In this document: piece by piece, positions 46,801-55,076 of the stretch
Numbering within the stretch: the stretch's first letter is position 1
Layout of the letters: each line of letters opens with the position of its first letter
Source of the DNA: UBA1494_A sp963973975
GTDB taxonomy: Bacteria > Bacteroidota > Bacteroidia > Flavobacteriales_E > Vicingaceae
Direction: 5' to 3'
DNA: 64,000 nt
Assembly: GCA_963973975.1 (NCBI GenBank)
Contig: CAXBCF010000005.1
Span: 65,115 to 129,114 of the forward strand
Translations under genes and position numbers: made by a program
The notes under the pieces: generated by a model
The model's database searches: none
Told to the model about the DNA's origin: nothing
The model's input: only the letters and a program-made list of their open reading frames with translations

Positions 46801-48290
46801 AATGTATTAACTGATGGTGATAATGGTGGGCTTGTTTTAAAATCTGCATAAAGCGGTAAACAGCTACCAAATGTGTTGGGATTTACAACTTTTGGTGCAG
46901 AATCTGATTCAATTACATTAATAAGAAAATCTAAAATAGTTACATTTCTAAAAGAATTTGATAGTGTTCGACCGACACAACCTTCTTTACTAATAGCAGT
47001 TAGAGAATCTAAAAAATCACCATTGGTATATGGGTAAAATTGAGAGTCAAATAGCCTAACTGTGTCAACTGTCGATAAAGTTGTTCGTCTTCTATATTCT
47101 AAATCGGGAAGTGCAAATCCCCAAATCAATGTTTCTGCATTTATAGATTGGTTAACATACTTAAATGTATCTGTGCGTTTACAAACAGTATTAGGACTAA
47201 AACTGAAATCGGCAATTACTTTTTGAACGTATATGGTATCTGTTATGCTGTCAATACAGTTTGAACTTAAAGAAGCTGTCAAACGAATGATAAAAAAACC
47301 GGAATCTTGATAAACTTTAATAGGCTCTTCATTAGTTGAAAAAGTTCCATCACCAAAATCCCAAGAAAAATTATTTGAGCCTAATGAATTATTTGAAAAA
47401 GTAATAGAATCTCCTACACAGAAAAACTTCTTTGGAAGATTAAAGATAGCATCTGTTATCTCTAATCGAACATAATTTTCTAAAAATAATGTATCGCTAC
47501 AATCAATACTGTTAGCAATTAGCGTGACATCATATTGGCCAAATCCATTATAAGTATGCGTAGGATTTGCTAGAGTAGAAGTTTGACCATCACCAAAATC
47601 CCAAAAATAGCTTAATATGGTGCCTTGAGAAGTATTTACAAAAGAAACTTGGTGTGTATTATTGCATGATACAGGGGAAGCTTGAGTAATAAATTCAGCT
47701 TTTAAAGTTGAAAGCACAGTAACATTTGTTTTTGATTTTACATCAGAACAACCATTTCTGTCAATTACTTGTAAAGAAGTTGGATAGCTTCCTGAATTGA
47801 GGTATGTGTGAGTAGGATTAGCACCGTTCTCAGGAGGTGAACCATCACCAAAATCCCAGATATATGATTGAATTGCTGTATCTCCAAGACTAACATTATT
47901 TGAAAAATTTACTGATAATGGGGCACAACCACTATCTGGACTAAAAGAATAATCGGATACTGGTTCATTAAAAACTTTAATATACTGGATTTTGGTGATT
48001 GAATCTGTTCTAGTGCCATCGCTTACAACTAAGGTTACATTATAACGTCCTGGGGAATTGTAATTTGCCACAGGGTTTTGTAATTGGGAAAAACTTCCGT
48101 TTCCAAAATTCCAGTTCCATGAAGAGATAGATCCGGTAGATAAATCAGTAAACCGAACATTGCTTAAAAAGTCACAACCTCTAGTGGTGTCGGCAGAAAA
48201 ATTAGGAGTAATTTGAGCAAATGATAAATTTATTTGGAATACATGAGCAACCAAAAAAAATAAAATGAGTCTATAGAATGAATTTTTCAT
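43881..48290 (-). CDS. Giant PKD-repeat adhesin with T9SS type B sorting domain (copy 2)
   Basis: A 1469-aa paralog of the protein at 39458-43825. Signal peptide MKNSFYRLILFFLVAHVFQI continuing to FAQ, then about 11 PKD-like modules (WNWNFGNGSFS, YIWDFGDGSPP, YFWDFGDGQTS, FSWDFGDGTFS, FHWDFGNGDTS, FLWRFGDGNTS), and a type B sorting domain with FSPNNDGVNDI, FKIYNRFGELIF and WDGTYNG. Shared blocks such as QKVIAD and FGCDTT...VDSAYY appear at matching positions in both copies, arguing for duplication of the whole gene. It is divergent from the PorP/SprF gene, with about 30 bp between starts. Confidence 0.92.
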   Translation of the reverse strand: MKNSFYRLILFFLVAHVFQINLSFAQITPNFSADTTRGCDFLSNVRFTDLSTGSISSWNWNFGNGSFSQLQNPVANYNSPGRYNVTLVVSDGTRTDSITKIQYIKVFNEPVSDYSFSPDSGCAPLSVNFSNNVSLGDTAIQSYIWDFGDGSPPENGANPTHTYLNSGSYPTSLQVIDRNGCSDVKSKTNVTVLSTLKAEFITQASPVSCNNTHQVSFVNTSQGTILSYFWDFGDGQTSTLANPTHTYNGFGQYDVTLIANSIDCSDTLFLENYVRLEITDAIFNLPKKFFCVGDSITFSNNSLGSNNFSWDFGDGTFSTNEEPIKVYQDSGFFIIRLTASLSSNCIDSITDTIYVQKVIADFSFSPNTVCKRTDTFKYVNQSINAETLIWGFALPDLEYRRRTTLSTVDTVRLFDSQFYPYTNGDFLDSLTAISKEGCVGRTLSNSFRNVTILDFLINVIESDSAPKVVNPNTFGSCLPLYADFKTSPPLSPSVNTFHWDFGNGDTSDLQFPPTVTYLDTNRYRVTLRVKNSAGCDVTDSVFIRAGVPQNPSLIFSEDSVCAQNNELIILTSSSTDDNQIQKYFFKVNYPYINDSIEIERNRKDAIIVNQLDTGYVNATLTISSFGCDTTVTVDSAYYSMGPKMNFWLNVAEDSGCFKRKEFFGSFVKGANRFEWDFGDGSPLNTTDTFLTHIFPAFNTSYTVSLTAYNDSNRCDSVRLSTIVEFLDFSNTSIVTNKRNFCLGENLNLSVQTTLPIPSFEWTLSSHPEEKTDQVVNYPLNSIGPNYITLVMKDKMGCDTTFRDTVYVFKPQVNFDTTLISKCFPWEIRFNDLTNSDTTLTQWRWDFGNGTSSNRQNPIRRFLQPDTLDVSLTVQDILGCTATDTLKNFIRIEKKEVDFESQNTAICLGDNVTFRNLFLYPGLQYEWDFGDNTTINSNNEFINYQYSQRGTYTVTLSGFDVENCRFQMIKTGYVKVEEVSKVDFNADTTQSECFPLAVSFTDLSEGDINQWFWKFGNGASSSLQDPFHNYVLPGDFDVSLRVETQNGCTDSLMKPDYIQTEGPVATILIDKDSVCVNEVVNFSFTATESLQSFTWNFGDGNTSTDNPTSHIYSRIGNIQPTLVITNSAGTCTVTFDDQLFVFAVKADFINSVDSGCAPLTVNFLKRSTGDDNFLWRFGDGNTSNISNPSYTYNTGGTYIVNHEVTSLNGCFDTARTVIEVYEKPAITLSENLLICEGDTVLLTASGGDRYLWLPNFNLSNNTIGNVLAYPNSSVIYEVQAITDFGCSDTALIEVLVQKAPKPEELPDSVELIIGESYDLDVFTGDEFSYQWSPKIELNCSECPRPKVQPLKDRNYIITINDTAGCFNYQDSVYFRILEKFSLDVPSAFSPNNDGVNDIIFVKGWGLKELLSFKIYNRFGELIFESNDFEIGWDGTYNGKTQNVETYVYTVEALSFGGKVLTKKGNINLIK

Positions 48291-48322
48291 TTAATTGCCC
48301 TAAAATAGATACCTTTATTATT

Positions 48323-49348
48323 GTGAAATATTGGATTAAATTAATAATTTTTAGCTTAACTTTCTTCGGATCCTTAAAACCATCCTATAGTCAAGACGTG
48401 CATTTTTCTCAAAGGTTGGCTGCTGACCGTCAAAGAAATGTTGCTTTTACCAATCAATATGAAGGGAATTGGCAAGCAATGACCATCTATAGGCAGCAAT
48501 GGCAGTCAATTGGAGTGCCTTTCAACACTTCAGGTTTTTTCTTAACAAAAAAGATACATACTAAATTAACAGCCCTAGATTTTTTCGCAGGAGTCACTTT
48601 TTTAAACGACCAAAGTGGGGATGCTAAATTAAATTCAAATCAACTTTCATTTAATATTGGTGCTGCATATACTTATGGAAAGAATATTTTTAGTCTTGCT
48701 GTTTCAAATTCTTTTGTTTTAAAAAGTTTTAGTCAAGCAGGTCTCACCTTTCCTTCACAGTATGATCGGAACGAAGGTCGATTTAATGAAAGTTTTGATA
48801 ATGGAGAAAACTTTGCTGGTGATAACCTTAATTATTATGATTTGGGTTTTGGCTTGCTATTTGAGCGAAAATTAAATGCACAATGGTTTTTGCGTTCTGG
48901 TTTTTCTATGCTGCATGTGAATGAAGCTACAGAATCGTTTTTTGATCAAGATAATGATAAGAATATGGGCTATGGATTTCAGTTTGTTGCTGATTACCTT
49001 TATTCTGAATACATTACTGTAGAGCCTTATTTATCTTTCTATCGAGCAAAAGGAGCATCAGAAACCATTTTAGGTTCAGCAGTAATTTTTAATGCCAGTT
49101 CCTTCGGACCTGTAAATAACATAGCTCCTTTCCTATATTTACGAACAGGAGTTGATCGTTTAACTGATGCAATAATTTTAGGAAGTAGGGCTGACTTTAG
49201 CAATTTTCAAGTTGGAGCTTCTTATGACTTTAATGTATCTGAGCTGGAGATTGCTTCAAATTACAGAGGAGGTTTTGAATTGTCATTACTATTTACATTG
49301 CCTGAAGAAAAATTAAAAACCAAAAGAATTCCTTGTGAACGCTATTAG
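48323..49348 (+). CDS. PorP/SprF family type IX secretion membrane protein
   Basis: A 341-aa outer-membrane beta-barrel protein. From GTG 48323 a clean signal peptide (MKYWIKLIIFSLTFF to SYSQ) precedes the family start DVHFSQ. The body shows NQYEGNWQAMTIYRQQW, FFAGVTFLNDQSGDAKLN, YYDLGFGLLFER and a terminal barrel strand GGFELSLLFTL. PorP/SprF proteins serve T9SS export of particular type B cargo; SprF is needed for SprB in Flavobacterium. Here it is back to back with two type B adhesins, its likely cargo. An in-frame ATG at 48278 would overlap the divergent gene and spoil the signal peptide, so it was not used. A TACCTTTA near-match to the -7 box lies at 48310-48317. Confidence 0.88.
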   Translation: MKYWIKLIIFSLTFFGSLKPSYSQDVHFSQRLAADRQRNVAFTNQYEGNWQAMTIYRQQWQSIGVPFNTSGFFLTKKIHTKLTALDFFAGVTFLNDQSGDAKLNSNQLSFNIGAAYTYGKNIFSLAVSNSFVLKSFSQAGLTFPSQYDRNEGRFNESFDNGENFAGDNLNYYDLGFGLLFERKLNAQWFLRSGFSMLHVNEATESFFDQDNDKNMGYGFQFVADYLYSEYITVEPYLSFYRAKGASETILGSAVIFNASSFGPVNNIAPFLYLRTGVDRLTDAIILGSRADFSNFQVGASYDFNVSELEIASNYRGGFELSLLFTLPEEKLKTKRIPCERY

Positions 49349-51329
49349 ACTATCAATCTTTTTTATCTTTTTTTCCTTTGTGTGTTTTGCGCAAGAGAAT
49401 ACAACAGATATGTCTAAATCAAGGTTGAAGCGAATGGCATTTCAAGCCGAAAATAACAATGATTATCAAACAGCAATAATTTTTTTGGAAGCATACTTGG
49501 AGCGAAGCCCTAATGATTTTTCTGTGATCTATCAGTTAGCTGAGAATTATAATAAGTTAGGAGCAAGTGAAAGAGCGCTTGTAAATTATCGTTTAGTAAA
49601 AGAATCAAAAAAAGCAAAAAAATACCCTTTAGTAGATTTTCAAATTGCAGAAATGTTGGCAACTACAGGTGACTGTAAGGCAGCAATACCAATGTACGAA
49701 CAATTTAGAAAAGATTATCGTGGTCAAAAAGATGATCGAACTTATATACGATTATCTAAGTTTGCTATAGAAGGATGTAGAAAACTATTAGATGACACAA
49801 CCTCAAAAAGGAAGTATGCTATAAAAGCTTTAAATGAAGATATTAATAGTAAACACATTGAAGGATCTCCTATTCATTTACAAGATAATCGATGGGTATA
49901 CAATTCTTTAAAATCGGATCAGACTGTTTTTTCAATTTCAGAAGAGGTCCCAAAGCGAGCGTTTTATGTTTTAGATAAAGGTGCTGAAGATTTTGAAAAT
50001 AAAGGCCTTTGGGATGTTTTTAAAAATTTTCAACGAGGAGAACTCGCAAATGGTGCATTTAATAAAGATAAAAGTAGCTTTTACTTTTCTGCATGTACTC
50101 CTAATCCTTTTGGTAAAATAGCTTGCGACATCTACAAAATTGAAAAGAAAGATGGGACTTGGTCTATTCCTGAAAAATTGCCTGAAAGCGTTAATACATC
50201 GAGGTACACTGAAACTCAAGTTGCGGTAGGAGTAGACGAAAAAGGAAGGGAAACTATTTACTTTGTATCTGATCGAAAAGAAGGTAAAGGAGGTTTAGAT
50301 ATTTGGTACAGCACATATTACAAAGGAAACTACAAACCTGCTCGAAATTGTGGCTCCAGAGTAAATAGTGTAGGTAATGAAATGACACCGAGTATTCACC
50401 CATTAACCAATAAGCTTTATTTTAGTTCTGACGGACATCCAGGATTTGGAAAACTCGATGTGTTTTTTACTTCTGGTGAACGAAGTAGATGGCAAGAACC
50501 TGAAAATTTGGGATCTTGGATAAATTCTCCTGCAGATGAATTGTATTATAATGCTCATCCAAATGGGGAAGAAGGGATGTTTGCTAGTAATCGATTAAGG
50601 AGTAAAGAGAAGGTTTTCTGCTGTGATGATTTATATTATTTCAAAGAGTTGAACAAGATTAAAGTAGGTGCTAAAGGAAAAGTTCTAGCTGATGGAAAAC
50701 CATTAGAAGATGCACAAGTAAAGATTTTTCAAACCAGTGATGAGAACGATGAGAAAATCTTTCTTCAATCAGTAAAATCTGACCGAAATGGAGAATACAA
50801 GGTTGTTTTAGAGCCCAATCAGTCGTATTTTATACAATCAAGTAAAGATGGATATCTGGTAGACGAAAAAACGTTGAGTACATCAAATGTTCTCAACTCA
50901 AAAGAGTATGAGTTAGACTTTAATTTACTAGAAAAGAAGAATCGAACTTTTGAATTGAAAAATATTTACTATGATTACGATGCAACTGCTTTTGATAGAA
51001 AATCAGAATTGGCTATTGATACAACTATCCTCGAAGTTCTACTATTAAATCCTGAGGTAATTGTAGAAATTGGATCGCATACCGATAATAAAGGCTCTGC
51101 AGCATATAATCAAAGTCTTTCTCAAAAAAGGGCAGAAAGTGTAGTAAACTACCTTCGTAAAAAAGGAATTTCTAAAGACCGAATGAAAGCTAAAGGTTAT
51201 GGTGAAAGTCAACCAGCATTTTCGAACACAAATCCTGATGGTTCTGACAATCCTGAAAACAGAGCTAAAAACCGCAGAACAGAATTTAAAGTTATCGGTG
51301 AATTAGAGTTAGATGATGACGATGATTGA
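49335..51329 (+). CDS. PorE-like lipo/OmpA-domain protein (TPR, PD40, CRD-like, OmpA)
   Basis: A 664-aa exported protein. Signal peptide (to FVCFAQ), TPR-like region (about residues 25-150), PD40 beta-propeller (about 200-440: IYFVSDRKEGKGGLDIWYST, LYFSSDGHPGFGKLDVFF), a carboxypeptidase-regulatory-like domain (about 445-525: GKVLADGKPLEDAQVKIFQ), and a C-terminal OmpA domain (IGSHTDNKGSAAYNQ, NRAKNRRTEFKV) for peptidoglycan binding. This order is that of PorE, which links the T9SS trans-envelope complex to the cell wall. There is no lipobox. The end is a DDDDD tail. The start is GTG 49335, overlapping the PorP gene by 14 bp, so the two are coupled. Confidence 0.88.
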   Translation: MNAIRLSIFFIFFSFVCFAQENTTDMSKSRLKRMAFQAENNNDYQTAIIFLEAYLERSPNDFSVIYQLAENYNKLGASERALVNYRLVKESKKAKKYPLVDFQIAEMLATTGDCKAAIPMYEQFRKDYRGQKDDRTYIRLSKFAIEGCRKLLDDTTSKRKYAIKALNEDINSKHIEGSPIHLQDNRWVYNSLKSDQTVFSISEEVPKRAFYVLDKGAEDFENKGLWDVFKNFQRGELANGAFNKDKSSFYFSACTPNPFGKIACDIYKIEKKDGTWSIPEKLPESVNTSRYTETQVAVGVDEKGRETIYFVSDRKEGKGGLDIWYSTYYKGNYKPARNCGSRVNSVGNEMTPSIHPLTNKLYFSSDGHPGFGKLDVFFTSGERSRWQEPENLGSWINSPADELYYNAHPNGEEGMFASNRLRSKEKVFCCDDLYYFKELNKIKVGAKGKVLADGKPLEDAQVKIFQTSDENDEKIFLQSVKSDRNGEYKVVLEPNQSYFIQSSKDGYLVDEKTLSTSNVLNSKEYELDFNLLEKKNRTFELKNIYYDYDATAFDRKSELAIDTTILEVLLLNPEVIVEIGSHTDNKGSAAYNQSLSQKRAESVVNYLRKKGISKDRMKAKGYGESQPAFSNTNPDGSDNPENRAKNRRTEFKVIGELELDDDDD

Positions 51330-51331
51330 CT

Positions 51332-52147
51332 TTAAAGGGTATTGATTACTTTTCTTAACGTAACTAATTTTTCGAGAAGCACTTCTAATTTGTCGAGGTG
51401 CAACATGTTTGCTCCGTCAGATTTTGCACTTTTTGGATCTGGATGTGTTTCTATAAAAATTCCATCAGCACCTGCAGCTATAGCACATTTCGCAATCGTT
51501 TCTATGAGTTCAGGCTGCCCTCCAGTCACTCCGCTACTTTGATTTGGTTGCTGCAAGGAATGGGTGACATCCATAATGGTTGGCGCATACTTTCTCATCT
51601 GAGGAATACCACGAAAATCAACTACCATGTCTTGATAGCCAAACATGTTTCCTCTTTCAGTAATCCACACATTATTATTTCCTGAGTCTTTTACTTTATT
51701 TACTGCAAACTGCATGGCTTCAGGAGCTAGGAATTGCCCTTTTTTAATGTTTACCTGTTTACCAGTTTTTGCCGCAGCTACCAATAAATCAGTTTGTCTA
51801 CATAAAAAAGCAGGTATTTGAAGCACATCTACATACTTGGCAGCAAGTTCCGCCTCTTCAGTAGAATGAATATCTGTAACTGTTGGAACATCGTACTTTT
51901 CCCCTACAGCTTTTAAAATTTTCAGTGCTTTTTCGTCTCCAATTCCTGTAAATGAGTCAATTCGAGATCGATTTGCTTTTCGATAAGATCCTTTAAAGAT
52001 CCATGGAATCTCCAAGCGATTGGTGATGTCAAAAATCCTTTCAGCAATTTCAAATGCCATTGCTTCACCTTCAATTGCACATGGGCCTGCCAATAAAAAA
52101 AAGTTGTTCGACTGCTTGAATTTAAGATGAGTTAGTGGCTGATTCAT
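51332..52147 (-). CDS. kdsA: 3-deoxy-8-phosphooctulonate synthase (KDO-8-P synthase)
   Basis: Condenses phosphoenolpyruvate with arabinose-5-phosphate, first committed step of KDO for the LPS inner core. The 271-aa protein shows LLAGPCAIEGEAMA, WIFKGSYRKANRSRIDSFTG, TDIHSTEEAELAAKYVDVLQ, NIKKGQFLAPEAM and VTHSLQQPNQSSG. The NxxC metal site seen in metal-dependent KdsA is replaced: a Cys does not follow LLAGP as in that class except the early Cys in GPCAIE, so the metal class is left open. ATG 52147 was chosen; a TAATTTTG box 18 bp upstream excludes the longer TTG-started frame. It is convergent with the PorE-like gene, with a 2-bp gap. Confidence 0.93.
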   Translation of the reverse strand: MNQPLTHLKFKQSNNFFLLAGPCAIEGEAMAFEIAERIFDITNRLEIPWIFKGSYRKANRSRIDSFTGIGDEKALKILKAVGEKYDVPTVTDIHSTEEAELAAKYVDVLQIPAFLCRQTDLLVAAAKTGKQVNIKKGQFLAPEAMQFAVNKVKDSGNNNVWITERGNMFGYQDMVVDFRGIPQMRKYAPTIMDVTHSLQQPNQSSGVTGGQPELIETIAKCAIAAGADGIFIETHPDPKSAKSDGANMLHLDKLEVLLEKLVTLRKVINTL

Positions 52148-52165
52148 AGTGTTTAATTTAAAAAA

Positions 52166-52173
52166 CAAAATTA
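52166..52173 (-). promoter_or_regulatory. -7 box for kdsA
   Basis: The minus strand reads TAATTTTG, fitting TAnnTTTG, 18 bp before the ATG at 52147. No -33 TTTG is seen at the right spacing. Confidence 0.5.
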
Positions 52174-52242
52174 GCAAAAAAGCAGCCTTGGATTTGGCTT
52201 GAATATTGCTCAATTTTAATATAATTTTTGTTATTTTATACT

Positions 52243-52920
52243 ATGATCAAGTTTTTTTCCTTGCTATTCTTCCTTTCATTTACCTACAAAATTTCAGCAC
52301 AAACTTCAGAACTTGGGAATTGGATGATGTATTTTGGAAACCAGTCCATTACAAAAAAACTGAACTGGCACAATGAAATTCAATATAGAAATTATAACAC
52401 AATTGGAGATTTGGAACAATTGCTAATTAGAACAGGGCTTGGATATGATCTTACTGAGAAAAACAATAACGTACTTTTTGGTTTGGCTTACATTAAAAGT
52501 GAAGATTATTTTTTAAATGCAAGTAGTGAGAAAATTGAAAATGAAGAACTAAGAATCTTTCAGCAATTTATCACAAAGCAACATTTTAGTAGGATTTATC
52601 TTCAACATCGTTATAGAATTGAGGAGCGTTTTATTGAAAATAATTTTAAAATGCGCTTTCGTTACTTTTTGGGACTGAATATACCATTCACTTCAAAAAA
52701 AATGGAAAAAGGTGAATTTTATTTTTCAGCATATAATGAAGTTTTTGTTCAAAACGAAAGCAATGCATTTGATCGTAATAGGTATTATGGTGCAATAGGA
52801 TTCCTACTAGAAAACAATTTCAGAATTGAACTAGGTTATATGAATCAACAGTTCGGTTTAAGAAGTCGTGACCAATTTCAAATTGCAATCTTTAATAGTT
52901 TGCCTTTTTTTAGAAATTAA
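52243..52920 (+). CDS. DUF2490 domain outer-membrane protein
   Basis: A 225-aa protein with a signal peptide (MIKFFSLLFFLSFTYKISAQ) and alternating beta strands. LGNWMMYFGNQSITKKLNWHNEIQYRNYN and RYRIEERFI are typical of DUF2490, predicted small outer-membrane barrels of unknown function. The final aromatic residue after NSLPFF and the strand-rich layout fit BAM insertion. ATG 52243 was used; an upstream in-frame TTG at 52228 would spoil the signal peptide. It starts about 95 bp from the divergent kdsA start and ends 5 bp before the convergent SPFH gene. Confidence 0.8.
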   Translation: MIKFFSLLFFLSFTYKISAQTSELGNWMMYFGNQSITKKLNWHNEIQYRNYNTIGDLEQLLIRTGLGYDLTEKNNNVLFGLAYIKSEDYFLNASSEKIENEELRIFQQFITKQHFSRIYLQHRYRIEERFIENNFKMRFRYFLGLNIPFTSKKMEKGEFYFSAYNEVFVQNESNAFDRNRYYGAIGFLLENNFRIELGYMNQQFGLRSRDQFQIAIFNSLPFFRN

Positions 52921-52925
52921 ATCAA

Positions 52926-53879
52926 CTATTTATCTTCGGGGTCTCTTTTTGTAGTTCTTCCTTTTTGCTGATTTCTTTTCTTCATTTCTTCACCAATTTG
53001 ATTAGAAGCGGTAAATGAAGCGATCATATTATTGAGCATATCACTTCCAGCCTGTGGTGAATTTGGCAATAAAATTAAGTTAGTATTCGTTTCACCGCCA
53101 ATTGCTTGAAGCGTATCGTAGTGCTGAGTAACTACAATCAAAGCAGATGCTTCTTGAGAGTTGATTCCCACTTTATTTAAAACATCCACACTTTCTTCTA
53201 GCCCACGTGCAATTTCTCTTCGCTGATCAGCAATACCTTGACCTTGTAGACGCTTACTTTCTGCTTCAGCTCTTGCTTTGGCAACTATTTTAATTCTTTC
53301 GGCTTCAGCTTCAAATTCTGCTGCTACTTTTTCGCGCTCAGAAGCATTGATTCGATTCATTGCTTGTTTAACTTGTTCGTCCGGATCAATATCCGTAACT
53401 AAGGTTTTAATGATATCATACCCATAATCCTGCATGGCTTCATTTAATTCGCCTTTAACAGCTATTGCAATGTCGTCTTTTCTTTCAAATACATCATCTA
53501 GCTTCATTTTTGGAACTTCAGCACGTACAACATCAAACACATAAGAGGTGATTTGAGCACCAGAGTTTTCTAATTTGTAAAAGGCATCATACACCTTAGT
53601 TTTTACAACCTGAAATTGAACTGAGATTTTAAGTCGAACGAAAACATCATCTTTGGTTTTTGTTTCGACTAATACGTCCAATTGTTGAACTTTCAGATTG
53701 ATTCTTCCAACCACCGAATCAATGAGTGGAATTTTTAATTGTAACCCTGAATTTCGAATGCTATGAAATTTTCCAAAGCGTTCCAACACTCCAGAGGTTT
53801 GTTGTTTTACAATAAAAAAAGTACCTTTTGCTAAGAAAAAAAGTATTACAAGGTAGACAATGTTGGGTATAAATTCCAT
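52926..53879 (-). CDS. SPFH/Band 7 (stomatin-like) membrane protein
   Basis: A 317-aa protein: N-terminal membrane anchor (about residues 5-22), the SPFH domain (IVKQQTSGVLERFGKFHSIR, LKIPLIDSVVGRINLKVQQL, VFVRLKISVQFQV), a long helical coiled-coil (about 180-240, AERIKIVAKARAEAESKRLQ) and a polar tail. SPFH proteins form ring-like microdomain scaffolds and modulate membrane proteases. The usual NfeD partner is not adjacent. The tail KGRTTKRDPEDK is charged. Monocistronic. Confidence 0.9.
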   Translation of the reverse strand: MEFIPNIVYLVILFFLAKGTFFIVKQQTSGVLERFGKFHSIRNSGLQLKIPLIDSVVGRINLKVQQLDVLVETKTKDDVFVRLKISVQFQVVKTKVYDAFYKLENSGAQITSYVFDVVRAEVPKMKLDDVFERKDDIAIAVKGELNEAMQDYGYDIIKTLVTDIDPDEQVKQAMNRINASEREKVAAEFEAEAERIKIVAKARAEAESKRLQGQGIADQRREIARGLEESVDVLNKVGINSQEASALIVVTQHYDTLQAIGGETNTNLILLPNSPQAGSDMLNNMIASFTASNQIGEEMKKRNQQKGRTTKRDPEDK

Positions 53880-53978
53880 TGGATTAGTAGTTAAGATTAT
53901 TAATAAATGTAGTTAAAAATGAAACATAAAACATGACAGAATTAAGCAATTCTGTATCAAATTAGTTTAAAACAATTT

Positions 53979-55019
53979 CTAATAAGAAAGCTTGATTTTT
54001 CGCTCAATTTCATCTTTTTTATTGTAAATTTTCATTGAACTTAACAAGTTATTCTTATATTCATAAACCGATTTTGATTGTAATTTTCCTCTGCTTTCAA
54101 TACTGCTGTAGATCACTTTTAGGTCATCGTATTTGTAAACAGATTCATATGTCTTCTTTCCTTTGCGAAATTGAGTGTAACTTGTAAGTCTTCTTGCTAA
54201 AGGCTCATAAGTAGCAATAGAAAGTAATACATCATTTTCATTGTACAATTTAGTTTCAATGAGTGTGGTATCTTGAAGGGTATATTTTTGAACGTATTTT
54301 CTAATTTTTCCTTTTTCATTAAAACTTTGATACACTTTAATTAGAAAGTTATCAGTGCTTTCTTCCCACCTACAAACTTGTGTTTCATCTTTTTTCTTTA
54401 CGAGTTGCTCTCCTTCTTCTTTGCATTCATGGCTCCAAACTTTAAGAAGTTTTCCATTTCCTTTAAAAAGTTTAGTTTGCTTCTTTTTACAGTCTACATA
54501 ATAACTGTATTCCCATTTTCGATCAACTTTTCCATTTGCTTTGTATCGGGTTGAAGTATTTAGGCATTCTGCATCATTGTATTGCCACGTATCGCGCTGT
54601 TTGATTTTCCCTTTCTTGTCTTTTTTAACCAGCTCCACTAACTTTTTATTGGAATTGTATTCTTTTTGAATTTGACTTTTTAATTTACCGCGCTTATAAA
54701 ACCTTGCTTCCTTTTCAAGTTTATTTTCATCGTATGTAAAAGTTAAAATAGGAATTTCATTATTGTCTTGATCGAATTCAGCATACTTTACCAAATTACC
54801 GTCACTATTATATTCTTTAATGAAATTCGATTCCTTTCCTCTTATATTTACTACCGTGAAATTGATTTTTTCGACTTTTTCAGTGGGCTTGTAAAAGATG
54901 GGTTCATGATTTGCTTGACTATATTGCCAATCATGCGTGTAATTGTATTCTTGCTGATGTAATTGTGCAAGTGAATGGAAGCTTAAACTAATGAATAGGA
55001 TCGAGGCTATTACCTTCAT
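53979..55019 (-). CDS. Secreted protein with YD/RHS-like short repeats, function unknown
   Basis: A 346-aa exported protein with signal peptide MKVIASILFISLSFHSLAQ. The mature part is a string of short beta-hairpin repeats with a Y-x-x-x-G-K-(L/I) theme (KEYNSDGNLVKYAEFD, ARFYKRGKLKSQIQKEY, VYKYDDLKVIYS, YNKKDEIERKIKL). The resemblance is to RHS/YD-type and YwqK-like repeats in Bacteroidota; no catalytic domain or toxin C-terminus is present. It is Lys-rich and ends without a T9SS sorting domain, so a periplasmic or outer-membrane-associated location is more likely than surface release. Single gene. Confidence 0.65.
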   Translation of the reverse strand: MKVIASILFISLSFHSLAQLHQQEYNYTHDWQYSQANHEPIFYKPTEKVEKINFTVVNIRGKESNFIKEYNSDGNLVKYAEFDQDNNEIPILTFTYDENKLEKEARFYKRGKLKSQIQKEYNSNKKLVELVKKDKKGKIKQRDTWQYNDAECLNTSTRYKANGKVDRKWEYSYYVDCKKKQTKLFKGNGKLLKVWSHECKEEGEQLVKKKDETQVCRWEESTDNFLIKVYQSFNEKGKIRKYVQKYTLQDTTLIETKLYNENDVLLSIATYEPLARRLTSYTQFRKGKKTYESVYKYDDLKVIYSSIESRGKLQSKSVYEYKNNLLSSMKIYNKKDEIERKIKLSY

Positions 55020-55076
55020 AATTTGAGTTTTATAAATTGTGCTATAAAACTAACAAATTTTATCTCACTTATGTAA

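Noticed and set aside
39458..48290. Direct repeat array or CRISPR-like element in the repeated adhesin genes
   Set aside because: The periodicity comes from PKD protein modules with diverged DNA sequence; there are no short identical repeats with unique spacers.
51398..51685. 95-codon plus-strand frame inside kdsA
   Set aside because: It is antisense to conserved KdsA motifs and has no features of its own.
52148..52213. N-terminal extension of KdsA from a TTG
   Set aside because: A TAATTTTG promoter box lies within it, and KdsA begins normally at ATG 52147.
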